Shown: positions 13,905-27,277, counted from the stretch's first letter. The stretch: 64,000 bases of DNA from Ursus arctos (GCF_023065955.2 NW_026622841.1:17928501-17992500); one strand, 5' to 3'. Notes: generated from the sequence alone by a model not told the origin. Numbers and translations: made by a program.

Positions 13905-15400
13905 GAGCAGTCTCTTCAATAAGAGCTGCTGGGAAATCTGAATATCTCTATGCAAAAGAATGAAGTTGACCTTTTTTTTTTATAATAATTTTTTATTATG
14001 TTATGTTAGTCACCATACAGTACATCCTTAGTTTTTGATGTAGTGTTCCATGATTCATTATTTGCGTATAACACCCACTGCTCCCTGCAATATGTGCCCT
14101 CCTTAATACCCATCACCAGCCTATCCCAATTCCCCAGCCCCCTCCCCTCTGAAGCCCTCAGTTTGTTTCCCAAAGTCCATAGTCTCTCATGGTTCAAAGA
14201 ATTAAGTTGACCCTTATCTTACACCACATACAAAAATTAATTCAAAATGGTTGAATGACCTAATATAAGACCCAAAACTATGAAGCTTTTAGAAGAAAAG
14301 ATAGAAGGAAAGCTTCATGATGTTGGATTTGACAATAGTTTCTTAGATAAGATACCAAAAACACTGGCAAGTAAAAATAAATTGGACTATATCAAAATTA
14401 AAAACTTCAATGTATCAAAGAACACAATCAATGGAGTAAAAAGGCAACCTATATAGAATAGGAGATGGCAATTATAAATCATATATCTAATAAGGGGTTA
14501 ATACCCAGGATATGTAAAGAACTGCCACAACTCAACAACAGCAAACACAAATAATCCAATAAAAAATGGACAAAGGACTTAAATAGACATTTCTCCAAAG
14601 AAGACATACAAATGGTCAACAAGCATATGAAATGATGGTCAACATCACTAATTATCAGGAAAATGCAAGTCAAAACCACAAAGAGATAGTACTTCACATC
14701 TATCAAGATGGCTGCTATCAATAAAACAAAAGGGTTGGTGAAGATAATGCACAAATCGGAACCCTTGGTAATGCGGCGGGAGTGTAAAATGATGCAGCTG
14801 CTGTGAAAAACAGCATGGTAGTTTCTCAAAAAAATTAAAAACTGAATTACTACATGATTCAGGAATTCCGTTTCTGGATATATATTCAAAAGAACAAGAT
14901 CAGGGTCTTGAAAAGGTATCTGTACTCTCTCATGTTCATAGCAGCATTATCTGCTAAAAGGTGGAAGCAACCCAAGTGTCCCCTGACAGATAAATGGATA
15001 AACAAAATGTGGTCTATACATAAAATGGGATATTGTTCAGCCTTAAAATGCAAGGAAATTCTGACAATTGCTACAACATGGCTAAACCTGGAGGACACTG
15101 TGCTAAGTGAAACAGGACAGTCACAAATACTGTATGATTTTGGCTGTACAATGTATCAGAGTAGTCAACCTCAGAGACAGAAAGAATGGTCGTTGCCAGG
15201 GATTGGGGTGGGGGGAGAGATGGGGAGTTGCTATTCATGGATACAGAGTTTCGGTTTCACTTTCACAAGATGGAGACCTTCTGGTGATCGGTTCCACAAC
15301 AATGTAAATATATTAAACACTACTGAACTGTACACTTGGAAATGGTTAAGATGGTAAATTTATGTCCCATCTATTTTATCATAATTATAAATATTAAAAT
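13905..15400 (+). repeat. L1M ORF2 C-terminus and 3' UTR, second copy
   Basis: A second, separate L1M copy in the same orientation covers the same ORF2 end and 3' UTR. Motifs include 'cccttatcttacaccacata', 'aagcaacccaagtgtcccct' and a UTR segment 'agatggtaaatttatg'. It is split at 13972-14195 by a younger L1 insertion. The open frame of 167 codons at 14854-15357 derives from it. Confidence 0.87.
13972..14195 (-). mobile_element. 5'-truncated young carnivore L1 3' end
   Basis: The copy starts with a T run and 'ttagtcaccatacagtacat' and ends 'catagtctctcatggttc', which is the terminal part of the caniform L1 3' UTR in minus orientation. It is flanked by a roughly 17-bp duplication around aagaatgaagttgacc (13956-13971) and its copy ending near 14212 with one base changed. 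It inserted into the L1M copy. Confidence 0.9.
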
Positions 15401-16559
15401 GGGAGGACAGGAGAGTAACCCCTAAATTAAAAAGAAATGACTACCTTCAGAGAGAAAGGAAATAGAGTAAAGGAACCAGGGAAGGAGAGAAGCTAAATGT
15501 CTCTGAATATACTTTATTTTGTTGTTTGATTTAGTAATTATGCAAATGTTTTATATCACCGTAAAAAAATACATTTTAAAAATGTCAATCTAAAAATTGA
15601 CCTATATAATTAAGATTAGAAAACGCTCTTGAAAGGCATGTTTGAAAAAATAAAATTTAAAGTAAAAAATAAATAATTGAAAGTGAAATGAAACAAATGA
15701 ACCTAAATGTGTATCACATGGGTAGCAAAATCACACAGTGGAGCTATTCCCAGGAATTTTCAGCATAATTCAACTATTCCTCTTTAATGAATTATATCCT
15801 AAGGAAAAGAACTGCAAAACAAATACAAAAACACCACACAATGTTTATGGTAACCATACTGTGGTAGTGCTGACATTATTCTGAACTGTTGTATGTTTAT
15901 TGTAGAGGAAAAGAAGATTAATGATTACACAGTTGTCATTTAGAAACAAGGTTGTAAAAACTGGGGAGGTAGACACAGATGTAACGGTAAAGAAATTAAG
16001 TAGAAATTCTGTAGTACTAAGTTTAATAGGAAGTATCAATATACACTCAAGATACTATATACATTTTAAGATCCAAACAGAAATGTGTAGATGTGTCCAC
16101 CAGAATGACCAAATAGAAAGAACATATTTAGCACTCGGTTTGTGAGTTAAAATACCACTTCCCACTAAAAGGATGAGGGCTCCTACATGCCGACTCAGGC
16201 ACGAGTCAGGAGATGCGCACGGTGAACCTAGAAGTCCCATCAGCAAGTAACCCATCAAGGAGTACCACGTTCAACTCGAAAGGATTCAGAAGTCAACTAG
16301 AGAGGCTCCCACTGACCAAAGACAGAACAATTCGAACAAACTCCTTAAAAGAATACATACAATGGATCACAACATAAATATGTTTCAATCCATGAATTCA
16401 TAACACTGCTAAAAAAAATAAAACACATCACCTCAAGCATTTATCCTGTCATTCCTGAAGTGTATCTCAGAGTATCAACTAGTGATGACGGTAAGATTCT
16501 CCTTAGAAAAGTATTCTGGCTAAAAATGAAAAAGGCATGTTAGAATTCAGATTATCAGG

Positions 16560-16885
16560 ATTCACCACACTAATGAAAACAAAGGCAGAGATCATCACAG
16601 TACAAACTTCCCAATTTATACCACAAATAAATCACAAGGAAAAGCACAGGAAAGAGGTGGTCGAGACAAGCAGATAGATGGTGGATTGACTGACTGATTG
16701 ACAGGAATCCGACAGATTAAAAGAAACAGAAAAGATATATAAACCAACTGCAATATATGGACTTTTATTTGATCCTAAACTGAACAAACTGTTAAAAGCA
16801 ATTATCAGACTACGAGGGAAGTATAAATACTGAGTTATTGGATAAAATTAAGAAGTTTTAATTATTTTTGGCATTTTAATGGTAT

Positions 16886-16955
<70 letters not shown>

Positions 16956-17215
16956 TGTACATACATATATAAAAAGAGCCCTTGCTTTTAAGATACAAAC
17001 TGAGATATTTACAGATAAGGGGATATTGTATCTGAGAACTGTTTAAAATGGGGGGGAAAAATGTTTGGAGGGGTACACATAAAATTAGACTGTCCATGAG
17101 TTAGTAACTGTTGAAGTTAGGCACCAGGAACACAGAGGTTCATTACCTTACTCTCTACTTTTATGTATGTTTGAAATATTCCAAAATACACAGTTTTTAA
17201 AACTGAATAGGAAAA
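16560..17215 (+). repeat. Unclassified ancient repeat 3' end, possibly LINE
   Basis: Segments such as 'agagcccttgcttttaagat' and 'ttttatgtatgtttgaaata' remind me of a widespread ancient mammalian interspersed repeat 3' end, but I cannot assign the family. A TG/TA microsatellite sits within it. Confidence 0.4.
16891..16952. repeat. (GT)15(AT)16 compound microsatellite
   Basis: A pure GT run of 30 bases passes directly into a pure AT run of 32 bases. It is likely length-polymorphic and able to adopt non-B structure (Z-DNA in the GT part, cruciform in the AT part). Confidence 0.97.
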
Positions 17216-17642
17216 CACATATATATATTATCCCAAACTAATCTATAAAGTTATGCTTGGTATTCAAACAGATTATTTCACAACCATCCTGATATCTCTA
17301 TGCAGCGATTCCAAGAGGAGTTAAGAAAAAAAGATTTACTGATTAGTAGTAAAGGTTAATACAATTCCTTTAAAACGATCCGTATTTGATGTGTTTTCTC
17401 CCCTCTACCAATCACTACTAAAGATGCTCAGCACATAATTAACAGAAAGGAAAAAGGTAAGTCTGCTTTTGTAAGAAGCATTTAAATATGCTTTGGCCAA
17501 AAACAAAAACAAAACAAAAAAAGTAACTCATCCCTGTTATCCTGCTCATATGCCTGAATAATTAACTTCAAGAATGAATATTCCTGTTGTACATCATGAC
17601 CATCCCATGCAACCCACAGGGCCACAGGCCATGTATATAGCC

Positions 17643-17648
<6 letters not shown>

Positions 17649-17673
<25 letters not shown>
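17649..17673. repeat. Poly(A) tract, about 25 bases
   Basis: A25 tract after about 110 bases of sequence that I cannot assign. It may be the tail of an unrecognised retroposed copy; no duplication was seen. Confidence 0.9.
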
Positions 17674-18614
17674 GGCGGCAAGAATGTACAGAATGACATA
17701 AGAACTCCTTAACCAAAAATTCAAACTAAAACAAAATCTCTTGTAAAATGGGTCTTTAAGTATTTAGCATGAAAGAAAAAAAAATAATCAAAACTCAAAT
17801 AACATGCTTAAGAAGGTATCCAAGTAAATTTACTGATTACATATACACACATTATGGAAGCATTACTGCACTTACACTTTGGGGAGGGGAAAAGGGATAT
17901 CTAAGTTAACATACTGAGCCTCATCCAATGACTACTCATTAAGTCACATGGGCAAAAAGTGATTACTATAGAGGTTTGTCAAGTGGATCATGGCTATTAA
18001 AAGATGACCGAATATATATAAATCCACACTCACATTATACAGATAAGTTCTAAAACCAGACAGTTGGCCAATCATATCTGAAAGATTAGCACATTTTAAA
18101 TCAAAATAATAAAGTATGTATCAAACATCAACGTAGTATATTCAAGATTGTTTCTGTGCTTCCAGGAGACGACTATTTCAGGCAATCTGTTGAAAGAACA
18201 TACTGTGCTACCACTCCCCCAGGTACGAGCCGTGATGAAGGTCTATAAGACCACAGGCATTTGGGGAGAAGCAGCAAGACTATTCTTCACAGGTTGCCAT
18301 ACAGAACCGTAAGAGTTATATAGAAACTAAAGGTTGTCCTGCATAATGACAAATTTTAGGAATTGCTAATATATATGGGAACGTTTGTAACCCTGCCCTG
18401 TATCAGGTGTATGTTTGTGTGTTGGGGGGTGTCATTTGTTAGAACAAGAGGCACTCAGGGAACAGTGAACTAGTTTTTGACTGTGCTAGGTAGCACCTCA
18501 GAAGTCAAGAGAAGAGCATGAGGGTTTCAATGTACAAGAAATAATTTATTTTTCACTTAAAAAAAACTTGAAGATTTAAACTGCCTAAAGAAACTACTTA
18601 ATATTATTTATCTG

Positions 18615-18810
18615 GCTTTTTTAAAATTTTATTTATTTATTTGACAGAGAGAGAGACAGCCAGTGAGAGAGGAAACACAAGCAGGGGGAGTGGGAGAGGA
18701 AGAAGCAGGCTTCCAGCAGAGGAGCCTACTGTGGGGCTCGATCCCAGGACTCTGGGATCACGCCCTGAGCCAAAGGCAGATGCTTAACGACTGAGCCACC
18801 CAGGCGCCCC
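18615..18810 (-). repeat. Can-SINE, full length
   Basis: Minus-orientation copy ending cccaggcgcccc, flanked by tatttatctg at 18605-18614 and 18811-18820. Confidence 0.92.
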
Positions 18811-21800
18811 TATTTATCTGTTTTATATATTGTGACTATGGTTAAAATTTCATATATAAGTTTACTATCTGAGAAGTTTGAAAAACAGATTTGTTCATTC
18901 CCCTCTTTTCGCATAAAAAGAGACTGACTAGATAAGGATATGCAGAAGCTTGGAGATCTCTCTGGGCCTTACAGCTATTGCTTGGTGAAGCAGGACAATG
19001 TGCCACATCTTCTGATAACCCTTTCCACTGGACTTCCCAGCTAGTAATCTGGTTCTGTAAATTAGTTGCTTATCCGTCATCAGAAAAATCATTTGAAAAA
19101 ACAGTATTTTTCTCCCTAATTACTATCATCTGAGAAACTATGAAATGAATGCATACAGATCCTTGGCTGAGGAAGGAGTGGTGTTTTGCATAATGACCTT
19201 TTGAAACTCATCTCTCCTGCCTCTCACCCTTCCATTTGAGAATCACTACGCTGGACTCTCTTCTCCACAACAGTGGCCAGTGATGAAATGGAATGGGAAA
19301 GGCTTCCAGCCCCCAAGTGCCCAACCACTTTTCTATATGGGAAAAGCTTGGGATGGTCTCGGAATCCTGATCACATCTTAAAATAGGCCACATCTGAGAT
19401 TATGTGGTCACTTTAAGCCCTACATAAATATGTTATAAGAAGCACCACGATGCTTTAGGTTAAGACTACAAATGCTCAATCCTCTATCACCGGGAATTCA
19501 GAGATTCATTTCTAGTTCAGTTCCTCTGACTTCAATATTATTTGTTCTGAAGACTAAGCTTTGCTTTAAGAGAAAGAGCAAACAAGCAAAAATCAAAACC
19601 AAACCAAACCTGAGTAAGACCTGCCAGCCACCCTCTAGCAGAGAATAAAGAAAAGCCTTCTTCACTTCATGCCTGTGATAGAAAAGTGTCTATAAGCTAA
19701 TTTATGTCTCTGTACCCATGAGCTATGCCAGACTTTGTTTAATATTGTTTAATTATTAGAGGGATGTTATTTCATTAGACATCTTGAAATCAGCAGGTAT
19801 ACTCGTGTAGTAAGAACCACCCCTCCTCTTCCATTTCCATTCCCTAGAGCTGTGTTCTTGAGTATAAGTACACACTTCACACAGAAGCCTCATCATCATT
19901 TCTCAGTAAAGTGTAAAGTCCTTGCATAAGGCTTCCAGAAACAGAACTGTGATTACAGCGCAGACATTAACTGTAAGCAACAATTTTTAAAAACAACAAG
20001 CAATAAAATAGGTGGTTGCGGCTGTTTTCATCTCAAAATCAAGCAACGAAAACCTTTTCAAGTGATGGGTAAGTTGTATGGAACAAACACAGAAAATATG
20101 TACAGAAAAATTACAAAAATACTAAGTATTGTTACAGATGACTGGATTGGCATTTAACAGGCTGAAAGAAACCAGATCAATCTCAATCTTGCTGGGGTCA
20201 ATTCGGGTGCTCAAACCAATAAAACAAATTTTTTTTCTTTATATTTGTGTACTAGGAGTGCTAAAATATTAACCAAGTCTGCAAATGTCATGCACAATAA
20301 AACCATTTATAAATATTAAAACACTTATTTGTATCAAAATCTGCTTAACAAAAAATTGCAGAAGTAATAAATCATTAGGACAATATTAAGGAAAGATAAA
20401 ATATAAAATACCATACTTCCCCAAAAAAAGCAGGAAGAGGAAGGCAAGAATGGATTCAGCAAAGATATTTTAGTTTGATCACTTTAATTCCAGAACTTAA
20501 AAGCAACACTCCGACACAATCTATAATTATCTATTACAACTAAAATACCACAGGTAAAATAGGTTCACGTAATTTTCTTGCAAAGACTGTTTTCCTTCCA
20601 AACTATACACTATTCTGTCACGTGCAGATCACAACAGGCTTTGAACTAAAATACTAAAACAATGCACTTACATATAATATCCAGTCAATAAAGAGGTAAT
20701 AAAATTAGGAATATGGCATAAAATTATAAATGTCTCACAATCCAATCAAAATTGGATTTGTGCATGCATATTAGGTGTCCAAGATTTAAAACATCATAGG
20801 ATAATCAACTCTCCTTTTTGTTCTGTAAAAATCAGTTGAACGGGACTCTGAGCTCCTGTACCAGAATAAGGAAAATTTATATTTGAAAGCTTACTAGACA
20901 CTAGTTCTATTACAAAGACATGTTCCGGTATTCGTGGACAGTGTTTTGTAAAGTACTTTATTTCCATTAGCATTATAAATTTTTGTTCCTCAGCAAATCA
21001 GCAAGAGACTAATGGCACAAATCAATATCATACTCTTCATAGCAACTAATATTAGGTCATTTATTATAGCAAAGGCCACTAGAAATTCAGCTAAAGGTAT
21101 ATCAGGCATTTCACTTTGAACACCATTTTTTTTTTCAACAGTGTGTCACAGGTTCAATGAGTTTTTCTTTTGTAAAGTAGTCTTCATAAGCTTAAGATCC
21201 TTCAACTCCTTTAAGCACATAGTGTACAAACACCCCCAAAGAAAGCCAGCCATGCCTCCTAGGGGTCTTGCTACCAACTACAACTCTAGGAGAGGTAACC
21301 AATTTCCGCACTGAAGGGAGGGAGACAGACTTGTGAAAGAGAAAAAGAAGGGGGCATGAGAAAATAACTACAATTATTTCAAGTCCTTCCAGCTCCAGAA
21401 GCTTTTCCACAGGGGCCAGTGGCATGAGAGAAAGAAGCAGGCAAGGAGTGCTGCACTTAACGGAATCCCCCGATTCCTTACTGTTGTGCAAGGAAGAAGT
21501 TACTGAATTGCCTCATGCTCCACTCTTGCTTTGTTCCACAGGCTGGAAACTGTCCTGGTGATAACTGGAGACCAGGTTGCTGGCTATATTCGTATACAGA
21601 GGACTTCCCTGGCAGCGCGAAGTTCCTTATTCCTGTGGAGTTCCTAACCTACAGCATTACCTGATAACAGAGTTCTGTTTACTTAGAGGTAAAGTCTAAA
21701 TAACCAATCGATCCAGTAATGCTTTCATTTTTAATTTGTCATTTTACTACTCTAATTTCCAAGACTTGTAAAGAGGATTTAAAGACAATTCCAAGAATAT

Positions 21801-24570
21801 TACATATCACCTCCAAGAACTCAAGTCACACGGAACTAAAGGATTTTCCTTTAAAGAGTTGAGACGGAGTAAGAAGACATTTTGTTATTCTATTAGGTTA
21901 GTAGCCAAATATAGATAAGTACAACAGTTTAATGCTGTTAAATACATGATCAGTCTAGAGTGCTTACACCTAAGCCCCACAGCTCTGACACTCTAGAAGA
22001 AAAAAAAGAAACAAATCCCTTAGGTACCCACGTAACACTGCAAACAGATACACACAGATACAATGCGCTTTGCATAATATAGTTTGTCTTAAGACAAACC
22101 CTTCTGCCTCTCAATATAAAAATTTCCACAGAACATCAAGTACTTTTTTCTGTAGAACACTTAGTCATAATTCAGTACTTTCCCTTTCTAATCACAATGC
22201 ACAATCACTTCCAACTGGCTCTGTGAACCCGACAAGCTAACAACACAGATATTTCTGAGCAAACCTCATCCTTTTGTTTCAGCGGATTCACAAAGTACAC
22301 ATTCATTACAAAAGGGCTATTTTAGAATTCTCAGTTCTTCGTAAAAAACCAAATGATTTTCCTTTTCCCCAAATTTAAAGAGAATATTTTTTCTGAAAAA
22401 GAAAGATACACCGGAATGCAACAAAAGACCTGAGAAAGTAGTCAAGCAAGCAGAATGTGAGGAGCCAACAGAGACACCACAAAGTGCTTACACTAAAGCT
22501 TAGGGATTTTTTTTTTCCCCATCAGAGAGCTCTTATTCTTAGCCAATTTACTCTTATTTTATATTTAACTCAAATAAGTTTGGCTGCCTGGCTTCCACAC
22601 TTCCAGAACAGTGATAATAGTAAATTAGGCATCAGGGGCAGAAGCTTCTGGGGGTAAGACAAAACAGCCCACCAGCAAAAACTGGGAACAATTCCTAGAC
22701 AATAAAAAGAGGAAGAAGTAAAGTTATCTTTTAAAAATATGAAACGTGAGAGGCATTTCAGTCCGGGTCCTTTTATGTTCAGATAAACAAGTCTACTCTC
22801 TTCAGTAAGCAAATGGTGGTAATTATACAGCATGGGCCAAAACAACAACTCTGGCTATTGACAAGATGTTTAAAAAGCCAGAGACATCTTGAAATATTTC
22901 AACAAAAAGGGTTAACATTTTTTAAAAATCCAAGTACTTAGTGACTTTTAAACCCTCAGTTACCTAGAAAATCATTCCTTAGAAGGCTGTTAGAGAGTTC
23001 CAAATAACTGAGGCATATATAAAAAAGAAAGAAGGAAGGAACGCTATGTTGTTTAAGGCCTTTTGAGGGTTGGGGGAGGGACTCACTTAAATCCTGTTCA
23101 GCAAACCCCCTAGACTTTCCCCATCCTTTTCCCAGCAAACCCTGAAAATATCTGCCTACCACAGAATGCATTAATATTTAAATTTTAACCAGCTACAAGA
23201 GACTTTTCCACCACCTCTACAATATATAGTTCCATCTTACCTTCTTGTATATTGTTGGTCCATCCACATTTGTGCTCAGAATGACCACTACCTTATAATC
23301 GTCAGAAAGTGACTTCAATTCCGGGTTAAAATAGGTACTACAGTGTGGCTTGTTGAAAATCAAACCCAAAACATTTACTAGGAGTGTCTTTCACTGAACA
23401 AAGAAATCCTATTCTGTTTCCAAGGGGGATAAAAAAGAGGAGCCTAACCCTGGTAACCTTAGCACAAAAGGAAGCTAAAAAGGCAGGGACTCGATAAGAA
23501 CAAAGGATTGTTCTTTCTGATGACATCAATACGTATTAAACACGATGTGTTACACATCCTTCTATCAATATCTGAGATGATAAATTTGCAAATTAATACA
23601 TTGGTCATAACTGCATAAAATTACAATAGCACCCTCTTTAGAAGAGATTTTGATTTATATAATGGTAGTAACTTTTATGTGTTTAATGTTTCTGAAATTA
23701 AAGGAGGAGATGAGCCACAGTGTGCAAGCAGAATACAACGTACGAGAAATAATTACGCTTGTGACCTCATGCCCTATAAGGTCACTCTGCATCACAGGCC
23801 AAAGGAAATCAGGAACCATCAGCATTTACCTCCGCGTAGTCACTGCCTGGAATGAAGGGCAAGCGCGGGTATATTTCATAAACTAGCAGGAGGTTGACCT
23901 CATAAAAAAGTCAATTATCAAAATGCTACATGTAGAATGTCACAAAAAGAAATATATAAAAGCGGGTTCTCCAAAATATCTTCCCTTCAAAGTAAATCTG
24001 AGACAACTTAAACATTTCACCTGAATTATAACACGTTTCACAAAATAACATTAACCCTTCCTTAGTAAAAATAATTTAAAAATTTCTAAAAAGTATTTTG
24101 TAATATAAAAGTGATTACAAATACATGAGAAAGAGTGATAACCAGAAAACATTTACAATATTTATATAAGTCACTATCACAAGAATGTATGCAATATTTA
24201 GAATTCTGGTCCTATAACCATTACACTAAGAATCACAATGCACTTACCCTCAAATTTTCTATCAGAAATTAAGCATCAAAAGTTTACATACTGCCTGCAT
24301 TTGTAAGGGATAAAATGTTTCCTAGCACGTCCTGGGACAGGACTCCATTACCTGAAGGAAAATTCTCATATCACTCAACAAGGACTTGGTTTTTATGAAA
24401 ATTTGTGAACCGGCTTTTCAGTTAAGGCAGACTATCGCTCCTTTTTCCTCCCTAGTGATTTCTGGTCTACTGCCAGAATTTCTGAGCACTATAAATTCAA
24501 GTGAATTCGAGGCAGTGACAATAAGGAGAACAAAACTACAGAAACTAGCACAGCAAAGGAAAGGAGACAG

Positions 24571-24660
24571 TCAGCCAACATTTACTGCATGTATGATCCG
24601 CTGTGCTGGATGCTGTACAGAAGTTTCTCCTTTACTGCTCTCCCCAGCCCTAAGAAAAGC
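24571..24660 (-). repeat. Possible MIR fragment
   Basis: 'caacatttactgcatgtatg ... gctgtgctggatgctgtac' resembles the 3' end of a MIR in minus orientation. It overlaps a 131-codon open frame that I do not consider a gene. Confidence 0.4.
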
Positions 24661-24784
24661 AACTGGCTTCTGGCCCACTGCTTTCCTTAGGTTCCCAGAC
24701 AAACCTACAAAAGGCTTTTATTACATAATGGACCTAAATAAAATTCCAGAAGACCCCAGTCACTATGACCAGTTGACTTAAGTT

Positions 24785-24960
24785 GTCATCTTAGTCCCAG
24801 CTCACCTACTTACTGGCTGTGAAGTCAGGGAAAGGTACTTCCCACTTTAAACCTCAGGCCCCAGAGCTGTTAGATGAAGGGCTATCACAGCCCATCAGCC
24901 TAGTATGACATTCTGCTCTTCAAGCAAAAGCATTCTCTGAGTCTCAGACATCTTACAAAG
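24785..24960 (+). repeat. MIR fragment, diverged
   Basis: 'cctacttactggctgtgaag' followed by 'actttaaacctcaggcccca' follows the MIR core order (tRNA-like part, core, 3' part). Confidence 0.55.
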
Positions 24961-25461
24961 GGACTCTTAGACGAAGCTCAGTCATAACTTAGGAGCTGCC
25001 AATATTGCTTAATTACTGCACATTTTTAAATGTTTAGGCTGATTAAATTATCAGAAAATATCTGATGAATGGTGTATTTACCTTGGTACTTGATATTTTA
25101 CCTACTTCAGTAAGAAGATTCCTGCGGTAAAAATAGGTTTTAAGTTCCTAAAAGAACATTTTATGCTGTTACTAACTTGCTACGATAATCATCTCCTCGA
25201 ATATTAATGACCATGGTAGAGACAATTTCACTACAAGCACGTTATGGCAGGTGTGGGCTGTCCACCAGCTGGCTCCATAACCTTTTGATCCCTTTGGACA
25301 GCAAATCTGTTCAACAGCCCTATGTGGTCATTTCTCATTTGTTGTATGCTTTCTTCTCCTTTCACACATTCAGAATCCTTACTTCTTCAGCTTGACATTC
25401 TTTTATTAAATTAGAAAGCTCCCAGTAAACATATTAATTTTATACTCAGACAATGTAAAAG

Positions 25462-25503
25462 TTCCAGAATAGATTATTATAGAAAAAGAGTTGTTAGTGT
25501 AAG
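25462..25503 (+). repeat. Direct duplicate, copy A
   Basis: About 42 bp starting ttccagaatagattattata and ending ttgttagtgtaag. It recurs at 27831-27870 with a small internal difference (aaaaag versus aggg-like spacer). Confidence 0.9.
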
Positions 25504-25731
25504 CCATTTTAGTTACATGTAGACTGCATGTTTATTCTTTCACTAAAAATACAGTAACAGGAAGTGATAAGATTAAAATTCTAAGTAAGCCAACATTCAG
25601 TTAATAATCTGACCTAAGAACAACCTAGTTTATGCTAAACAATGATGAGAACCATTTTCTTACAATTAAGAGTGATTTTCTTACAGTTACACGTTTCTGC
25701 TCCAATTTGTTGTTGTTAAATATGGCTAGAA

Positions 25732-25825
25732 ATGACATTGTGTGAAAGCAGGATTAGCTCAAGTATCTATTCATTCCTTTATCCCCAACATCATTTTAAG
25801 ATCTAAGGATGCTGGAGGAAGCAAG
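25732..25825 (+). repeat. 94-bp inverted repeat, arm 1
   Basis: This segment, starting atgacattgtgtgaaagcag and ending ggaggaagcaag, is the reverse complement of 26589-26682 with only two mismatches over 94 bases. It ends exactly where a MIR begins. Confidence 0.97.
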
Positions 25826-25830
25826 AATAA

Positions 25831-26085
25831 ATGGTGGTTAAGAAATATCAGTTTTGTAGTCTGACAGTCACTTAGTAACTGAGGGACCTTAAGAAAGTTC
25901 TTTAATCTCTCTAGGCCTCAACCAACGCATCTGGGGGAAAAAAAGTGGGGAGTGGTAGTGACACTAGTGCCTACTTTACAGGCTTATTGCAGTGGCTTAA
26001 TGAAATAACACAGACCTTTTGCACTTAGCAAAAGCCTGACAGACAGAATGTTCAATTAATGGTAGGTACTGTCATTATTTTACTT
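25831..26085 (+). repeat. MIR
   Basis: Follows the MIR order: 'gtggttaagaaatatcagtt', 'acttagtaactgagggacct', 'aaagttctttaatctctcta', then the AT-rich 3' end 'atggtaggtactgtc'. Confidence 0.8.
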
Positions 26086-26588
26086 ACACCGTATCCTCTC
26101 TGGACTCTCTAACAGACCTCTAACCTAGCAACATAGACATTTTCATCATTGCTTCAGGGAGTAATCTGAGACCATATTACACCTTTATCTTGTAGCTAAC
26201 TCATTCCCTTCTTTCCAGGAAAAAATAAAATAAAATGGCATTCACCACCATTGCTAATGATACTTTTCTTCCCAAATTGTCAAGAATGCAACACTGTATG
26301 CATCTTTCACGTTTTCCTTAGACCATTATACATAATCTGTAATCAAGCCTTAGAAATACCTTTTATTCCACTCTATCTACACTTAGGTCTGGGTCCCACA
26401 TTCCCTCTGTAGTAGCTTCTCAGCTATGTATTCTACTTCAGTCCACTTTCCCACTGTAATCCGCTCCAAACAAAGGTGTCCTGAAACAGTTTCTTATACT
26501 TCCATAGCAGCATCGTCCTTTCAAAAGGATCTCTAATGATTTGCTATTGTTTTACCTTCAACCTAGGTTTGTCCTTTAATTGGAGCAT

Positions 26589-26682
26589 CTTGCTTCCTCC
26601 AGCATCCTTAGATCTTAAAATGGTGTTGGGGGTAAAGGAATGAATAGATACTTGAGCTAATCCTGCTTTCACACAATGTCAT
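26589..26682 (-). repeat. 94-bp inverted repeat, arm 2, flanked by 23-bp direct repeats
   Basis: Inverted copy of 25732-25825 (92/94 identical). The 23-bp sequences at 26569-26591 and 26691-26713 (both beginning ttgtcctt and ending gcatctt) are direct repeats matching at 21 of 23 positions. The left one overlaps the first three bases of the arm. This looks like an insertion with a target-site duplication. Confidence 0.93.
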
Positions 26683-27079
26683 CTCATAGCTTGTCCTTAA
26701 ATTGGGGCATCTTTTACTCATTAAGGCTTATGATGAGCTGATGAGCTAATTCTGTTTTTCAGAATATTACAAAGCTAACAGCGACAAGTGGCTGAACAAA
26801 CAGGACTGTTCAGCGTTCTTCAAATGCTCAAAAGCAAAGCTTTTTTCACCCTAGCCTTATTCTTTTAAACATTTTTTTTTACATTGTAGAAGATATTAAA
26901 ACCTATACATATTTAAGTAAGAACTTTAAGCCTAATACCTTTCATAGCATCCATATGTTTAAAGACTTTGGTTTTTCAATTTCCTTGTATTAAAATGGAA
27001 AAAGTCCCAGTAAGCAAATGAAAATCAATATTATCTCAGTAAATTCTGTTATCTAAACAGATTAAAGAATTTTAATTAG

Positions 27080-27277
27080 GGGGCGCCTGGGTGGCACAGC
27101 GGTTAAGCGTCTGCCTTCGGCTCAGGGCGTGATCCCGGCGTTACGGGATCGAGCCCCACATCAGGCTCTTCCGCTATGAGCCTGCTTATTCCTCTCCCAC
27201 TCCCCCTGCTTATGTTCCCTCTCTCGCTAGCTGTCTCTATCTCTGTCGAATAAATAAATAAAATTTAAAAAAAAAAA
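27080..27277 (+). repeat. Can-SINE, young subfamily
   Basis: Full-length copy with the 'tggcacagcggttaagcgtc' head, flanked by an exact 16-bp duplication aaagaattttaattag (27064-27079 and 27278-27293). Confidence 0.95.

Noticed and set aside
14854..15357. Plus-strand open frame of 167 codons
   Set aside because: It lies entirely in decayed L1 ORF2-end/3' UTR sequence, and neighbouring frames carry the rest of the L1 motifs.
24386..24781. Plus-strand open frame of 131 codons
   Set aside because: Antisense to WDR7, overlaps a possible MIR fragment, no family recognised, no splice or promoter context. Most likely chance.
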